Of a DNA stretch of 16,945 nucleotides, positions 13,384 to 16,945 are shown in pieces. The first letter of the stretch is position 1, and every line of letters starts with the position of its first letter. The position numbers were made by a program, and so were the translations under genes. The DNA is from Candidatus Altarchaeota archaeon. GTDB taxonomy: Archaea; Altiarchaeota; Altiarchaeia; IMC4; QMZM01. The notes below the pieces were generated by a model. The model made no database searches, was not told the origin of the DNA, and saw nothing but the letters and a program-made list of their open reading frames with translations. The stretch is from contig JAFGDV010000011.1 in the NCBI GenBank assembly GCA_016931955.1, positions 1 through 16,945 on the forward strand, read 5' to 3'.

Positions 13384-14478
13384 ATGGCTAAAAACGTGAT
13401 CTGTTTCGACCTTGAAGGGCCTCTTTCGCCTCAGGACAACGCATATGAGGTCATGGGGCTATTCGATAACGGACACAAGATATTTGAGGTCATAAGCAAG
13501 TATGACGACGCACTCACACTCGAAGGCAGGGAAGACTACGAACCAGGAGATACCCTATCCCTAATCATCCCCTTCCTGATAAACCACAACATTTCGGAAA
13601 AAGATATTGTTGAAGTCTCCCGGAAGGCGAAGATCGTCGACGGAGCAGGTTACCTCATCTCAAGACTCACGGAACTGGGATGGTCACCACACATAATATC
13701 AACAAGCTACCAACAGCATGCATACAACATCGGGGGGCAAGTGGGTGTGCCAGAGAACAGGATACACTGCACCCGGTTCCCCTTAAACGAATTCAGAAAA
13801 GGACTTAAAAAAACAGAAACGCCTATGATCAAAGAACTTGAAACAGACATACTCGAGGAACTTTATCCGAAAATCGAAGACGAAGACAGGATAAGGGAGA
13901 GGCTTGACAGATTCTATTACAGCGACATTAAAGGGACTGCGATAGGAGACATTATGGATAAAGTAAGAGTAGTAGGCGGTATGAGAAAGGTGAAAGCAGT
14001 TGAGAGGATAGCCGAGGAGATGAGAACAAAACGCTCTGAGCTGATCGTTGTCGGGGACAGTATAACGGACTATAAGATGCTCGAGGGGGTAAGAAGTGAG
14101 GGGGGCATAGCGATAGTGTTCAACGGGAACAAGTATGCTATACCCTATGCGAACGTGGGCCTTGCGACGACAGACATGCGCTTTCTTCTAGTCATCGTCG
14201 CAGGATACATGTGTGGGGGCACATCCTATGCCATGGATGTGGTAAGAGAATGGGAGAAGAACCACAAAGAATTTATGAAAGACCCAGCAGCGATCAGGGA
14301 GGACCTCATACCAGAAGACGTGAGAAAACTGCTCATAGAAAAAACCAGAGAACCAGTATTCTTCCAGCCACGCTTCCACTACCTGCAGGGTAGCAGTAAA
14401 GAGAAAATCGACGAAGTCGTGAGGATACATGCGGAAAGCCGGGCCCTTGTCAGGGGGAATGCAGCAAGGTTAGGTTAA
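13384..14478 (+). CDS. HAD-superfamily protein, EhaR-like
   Basis: This 364-residue haloacid dehalogenase-fold protein has all four motifs: I FDLEGPLSP (D9, E11), II IIST (S106), III K202 or K204 in MRKVKAVERI, and IV VVGDSITDY (D225, D229). Motif I is DxE in place of DxD, as in the phosphoserine/homoserine phosphotransferase ThrH and in proteins named EhaR in methanogen energy-converting hydrogenase A clusters. An insert of about 80 residues before motif III forms the cap. A phosphatase or phosphotransferase is likely. The substrate is unknown. No hydrogenase genes are near, so the EhaR name should not be taken as function. It overlaps the convergent zinc-ribbon gene by 9 bases and is probably leaderless. 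Confidence 0.75.
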   Translation: MAKNVICFDLEGPLSPQDNAYEVMGLFDNGHKIFEVISKYDDALTLEGREDYEPGDTLSLIIPFLINHNISEKDIVEVSRKAKIVDGAGYLISRLTELGWSPHIISTSYQQHAYNIGGQVGVPENRIHCTRFPLNEFRKGLKKTETPMIKELETDILEELYPKIEDEDRIRERLDRFYYSDIKGTAIGDIMDKVRVVGGMRKVKAVERIAEEMRTKRSELIVVGDSITDYKMLEGVRSEGGIAIVFNGNKYAIPYANVGLATTDMRFLLVIVAGYMCGGTSYAMDVVREWEKNHKEFMKDPAAIREDLIPEDVRKLLIEKTREPVFFQPRFHYLQGSSKEKIDEVVRIHAESRALVRGNAARLG

Positions 14479-14976
14479 CGCCTTCCCACAGTAGGGACAG
14501 AATATGCTATCATAGGGTATCTTTCTATCGCAGTTCTTGCACTTTTTGACCTGAAAGAGCTGCACCGCTGGATGAGCTTTTAAACCCAGCCTCTTGAGGA
14601 ACCCCTCCGCAGAGGATGCTAAACTTCTGTATTCCCTGCTATCCTCTATCCCAGATTTGAGGTCCCTATACCACTTCATCCGGTACAGGACCTTCTTGAA
14701 GATGAGATTGAACAGAACGTAATTGATTTTCGACAAGGTGAAGATAATCCAAGCATAGAGTGTTGAAATAATCGGCAGCGAGGTGGCAAAGTAAAAAATC
14801 GAGAACAACACCCCGAATAGAAGGGCAAAGAATCCTGAGAGGTATCCTATAAGGAAGAGAATCACTCCAAGAGCCGCGAAGATCGCATCCACAATATGCT
14901 GTCCGACAAAGTAGTAGGCCACGGCGATAATTGCCGAGGAAATCACTATAAGCAACGCAGCCTTCCAGGAATCCAT
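14470..14976 (-). CDS. membrane protein with C-terminal zinc ribbon
   Basis: The 168-residue protein has three or more hydrophobic segments (about 6-25, 30-62 and 66-88), a basic helical linker (about 95-130; KKVLYRMKWYRDLK) and a C-terminal zinc ribbon with CxxC pairs at 146/149 and 160/163 (CKNCDRKIPYDSIFCPYCGK). I do not recognise a named family. Zinc-ribbon tails of this kind usually serve protein or nucleic-acid contacts on the cytosolic side. It diverges from the AAA ATPase gene across 49 bases, so joint control is possible but unproven. Confidence 0.75.
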   Translation of the reverse strand: MDSWKAALLIVISSAIIAVAYYFVGQHIVDAIFAALGVILFLIGYLSGFFALLFGVLFSIFYFATSLPIISTLYAWIIFTLSKINYVLFNLIFKKVLYRMKWYRDLKSGIEDSREYRSLASSAEGFLKRLGLKAHPAVQLFQVKKCKNCDRKIPYDSIFCPYCGKALT

Positions 14977-15025
14977 CGCAGTAATAAATTAAGGAATCGA
15001 GTTAATAATATAAACAGATAAAAGA
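14977..15025. promoter_or_regulatory. divergent promoter, zinc-ribbon and AAA genes
   Basis: On the minus strand TTTATATTATTAA (15002-15014) lies about 26 bases before a start near 14981, close to the ATG at 14976. On the plus strand TAATAAATTAAGG (14982-14994) lies about 26 bases before a start near 15013, so the AAA gene would have a leader of about 12 bases. The two boxes face each other, as in the gap at 13349-13383. Confidence 0.4.
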
Positions 15026-16774
15026 ATGAGAATAACCAAAGTAAAGACATCGGCTTTTGCTATCTCTAAGGGAGAGGAAAAGAAGCTTACAAGCAAGAAA
15101 CAGGATGATATAAGGATTAAACTGCACAGAAGGTATCTGCCATTAGGCAAAATCAAGACGGTAAAGACGAAGGGGGTAAGTAAGGGCGCGTTAAGGAGAG
15201 AAAAGACAAGCATAATCAGGAACTACATCTATGTGGACCTATCCCACCTCAACATTTACTATGTCGGCGTCGAAGGGATTCTAAGGCCACAACCGGTAAT
15301 CAAAAAGACAGACATCCTCAGGAGGTCTTGGGATTTCACGCCCCAGATGTTGAACACTTTAAACTACGTATGGGAGAGGGGGAGCGTCCTATACGATGGA
15401 CTTAACAGGGACATCGTGATTGATCTGGCAAGACTTGGCTTCGTTGTCGTTTACGAGTCAGGGGACAGCCAGATCTTCAATCTACTCAAAATCGCGACCG
15501 ATGAGAGGATGATTCCACGATACAGTGTCAAGCCTAGATTTTATATCCCAAAATATGGCGACCGGAGGTATAACCTATCAAGTTTCTTGGAGGTTGTTGG
15601 CACGGTAGATAGCTCATACAGGATAGACCCCATAAGACACTCGATAAAGAAGATCGAAAAAACAGTGAGCTATTTGTTCAACTGCGACGCCCAGCTTGAG
15701 GGGATAACCTACTTGCCATACATAGTATCAGAACGTGCTGGTTCAGGTGATGCGGATGCTGTTTTTTATTACCCCATATGCCCTATGAAAAGCACAGACA
15801 TAAAGAAGAAATATGATACTGAGACTAAATTAGCGCCTATATCCCTAAGCACGGAACTCTATGAAGGAGACTCAGTACCCATTGAAAAATCAAGCATATC
15901 CTTCTCTGACATCGGCGGCTTACAAGAAGCAAAAAGAGAGATCGTTGAGGCCATAATATTCCCCCTCATAAGACCTGACCTGTCCAAGAAGTTCGGGAGA
16001 AAATCTGGTGGGGGAATACTCCTGTACGGCCCACCTGGCTGTGGTAAGAGCCAGATAGCAAAAGCGGCCGTAACAGAGTGCGGGGTTTCCTTCTTCAATG
16101 TGAATGTTAGCGACATCATGAATGAGAAGGGGGAGGAGGCAAAAAAGCTCCATGAGGTCTTTGAGAAAGCAAACAATAGTACCCCAGCGATCATATTCTT
16201 TGACGAGATAGATGCCCTCTGCAGCCGCAAGAGTTCACAAGACGAATCAAAGAGGAAGGTGTTGAACCAGTTCCTCATGGACATGGACGGCGTCGAACGA
16301 CTTAGCGAAGGTTTGCTGATTATTGCAGCGACCAACATCCCATGGGAGCTTGACCCCGCACTAAGGAGGGCTGGAAGACTCACCAAACAGATATTCATCC
16401 CACCACCAGACCTCGTCTCCAGGGCAGAGATCTTTAAGATCTGCACACGAAACAAGCCACTATCAAAAGATATCGATTTCATGAGGCTTGCTGAGTTGAC
16501 GGAGGGCTACTCTGGCGCGGACATCGCGGAAATCTGCAATACTGCGGCAAGCATCCCCTGGAAGGATGCAGTATATGGAGAATCTGAAAGGGCCATACTC
16601 ATGAGCGATTTCCTGACGGCGATAAAAAAACAAAAGTCGTCCCTGATAACATGGTCCCTGTCCGCAGAAGGGCTTATAAGAGAGAGCAAGGAAGAGGAAC
16701 TCTACCGGGACCTTCTCAACCTAGTAGAAAGGATAAACAAACTATTCACCCCCGAAAAGAAAGAACAGCAATAA
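15026..16774 (+). CDS. AAA ATPase with unusual pore loop
   Basis: The 582-residue protein has an N-terminal region of about 285 residues that I do not recognise, followed by one classical AAA module. That module has FSDIGGL (293-299), Walker A GPPGCGKS (335-342), Walker B IIFFDEID (389-396), sensor 1 N437 (AATN), arginine fingers R448 and R451 in LRRAGR, and sensor 2 GYSGAD (495-500). The ATPase core most resembles the Cdc48/Vps4/katanin-like AAA group. Pore loop 1 is altered: DIMNEKGEEAKKL stands where SKWMGESE-like sequence is expected, so the aromatic residue that grips substrate is absent. The C-terminus (KKEQQ) lacks the HbYX tail for proteasome docking, arguing against a PAN-type role. 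The basic first 65 residues could bind nucleic acid or membrane. ATP hydrolysis looks intact; the substrate is unknown. Confidence 0.85.
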   Translation: MRITKVKTSAFAISKGEEKKLTSKKQDDIRIKLHRRYLPLGKIKTVKTKGVSKGALRREKTSIIRNYIYVDLSHLNIYYVGVEGILRPQPVIKKTDILRRSWDFTPQMLNTLNYVWERGSVLYDGLNRDIVIDLARLGFVVVYESGDSQIFNLLKIATDERMIPRYSVKPRFYIPKYGDRRYNLSSFLEVVGTVDSSYRIDPIRHSIKKIEKTVSYLFNCDAQLEGITYLPYIVSERAGSGDADAVFYYPICPMKSTDIKKKYDTETKLAPISLSTELYEGDSVPIEKSSISFSDIGGLQEAKREIVEAIIFPLIRPDLSKKFGRKSGGGILLYGPPGCGKSQIAKAAVTECGVSFFNVNVSDIMNEKGEEAKKLHEVFEKANNSTPAIIFFDEIDALCSRKSSQDESKRKVLNQFLMDMDGVERLSEGLLIIAATNIPWELDPALRRAGRLTKQIFIPPPDLVSRAEIFKICTRNKPLSKDIDFMRLAELTEGYSGADIAEICNTAASIPWKDAVYGESERAILMSDFLTAIKKQKSSLITWSLSAEGLIRESKEEELYRDLLNLVERINKLFTPEKKEQQ

Positions 16775-16796
16775 GTTGTATTAAATAACTCAGTCA

Positions 16797-16846
16797 ATAA
16801 TATAAACACGGGCAAAAGATCAACAACCACGCCCTAAAGGGCGTGG
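16797..16846 (+). repeat. TATA-like tract and GC-rich 8-bp hairpin
   Basis: After the AAA gene, AATAATATAAAC (16797-16807) resembles a TATA box. About 26 bases on begins a perfect hairpin, CCACGCCC (16827-16834) and GGGCGTGG (16839-16846) with loop TAAA. GC-rich hairpins of this shape are common at the ends of IS200/IS605-type elements, but no transposase gene is in view, so the assignment stays open. Confidence 0.45.
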
Positions 16847-16847
16847 T

Positions 16848-16945
16848 ATGAACTTACAGTCAAAAACAAAGGAGGTGCAAGCGCAAGGTAACGGGATATA
16901 CGCAATGTGGCTGAAATACGTTCAGACAGCGCAAAACTGCAGGCA
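16848..16945 (+). CDS. possible start of a gene running off the window
   Basis: An ATG one base after the GC-rich hairpin opens a frame that stays open for 32 codons to the window edge, beginning MNLQSKTKEVQAQGNGIYAM. An internal GTG at 16875 and an ATG at 16905 are alternative starts. An AAAGGAGG tract at 16868-16875 overlaps the GTG and is too far (about 30 bases) from the later ATG. The peptide matches nothing I recognise. Non-coding sequence of an element end is equally possible. Confidence 0.2.
   Translation, partial: MNLQSKTKEVQAQGNGIYAMWLKYVQTAQNCR

Noticed and set aside
15859-16482. 207-codon minus-strand frame inside the AAA gene
   Set aside because: It is the antisense shadow of the conserved AAA module, including Walker A and B, and has no independent signal.

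Overview
The window is archaeal chromosomal DNA. The evidence is an archaeal-type leucyl-tRNA synthetase, a class of short PRPP synthetase, the chromosomal protein MC1, DUF373, a PhoU/TrkA-C protein beside a half-size MgtE channel, an archaeal prepilin peptidase, TATA boxes about 26 bases before start codons, and many apparently leaderless genes. MC1 and the EhaR-like HAD protein point to a euryarchaeal-type lineage. The amino-acid genes argue against an extremely reduced symbiont. I cannot name the lineage more exactly.

Layout. 1-601: tRNA-Ser(GGA) on the minus strand, set in gene-free DNA packed with short perfect hairpins and partial copies of the 5' end of the tRNA. 602-1381 (+): a membrane-anchored protein with two glutaredoxin-like domains. 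1378-6873 (-): a tight operon asd - Lrp/AsnC regulator - aspartate aminotransferase-like - leuS, with a PHP phosphoesterase just upstream (6913-7530). 7591-7664 (+): tRNA-Arg(TCG), followed by about 350 bases of the same kind of hairpin array and a second copy of the 3' end of the tRNA. 8163-9871 (-): DUF192, PRPP synthetase and MC1. 9953-11191 (+): DUF373 membrane protein. 11194-12433 (-): PhoU/TrkA-C regulator with the MgtE-type channel. 12464-13348 (-): prepilin peptidase, divergent from an EhaR-like HAD protein at 13384-14478 (+). 14470-14976 (-): zinc-ribbon membrane protein, divergent from a AAA ATPase at 15026-16774 (+). The right edge has a GC-rich hairpin and the start of an open frame that runs off the window.

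How the genes fit together. The asd operon combines aspartate formation, the first committed branch to Lys/Thr/Met, a leucine/asparagine-type regulator and leucine charging, so it looks like an amino-acid-responsive unit. The PhoU/TrkA-C and MgtE pair is probably one regulated divalent-cation channel. The remaining genes are housekeeping or poorly characterised conserved archaeal genes.

The most unusual signal is the pair of tRNA-linked hairpin arrays (about 268-530 and 7665-8015). They share homologous hairpins whose differences keep the base pairing, including one compensatory C-G to T-A exchange and one wobble. At both loci the same G.G-mismatch hairpin lies within about 6 bases of a duplicated piece of the neighbouring tRNA gene. 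This looks like a small non-coding palindromic element family that targets, or is carried by, tRNA transcription units. I do not recognise it as a named family.
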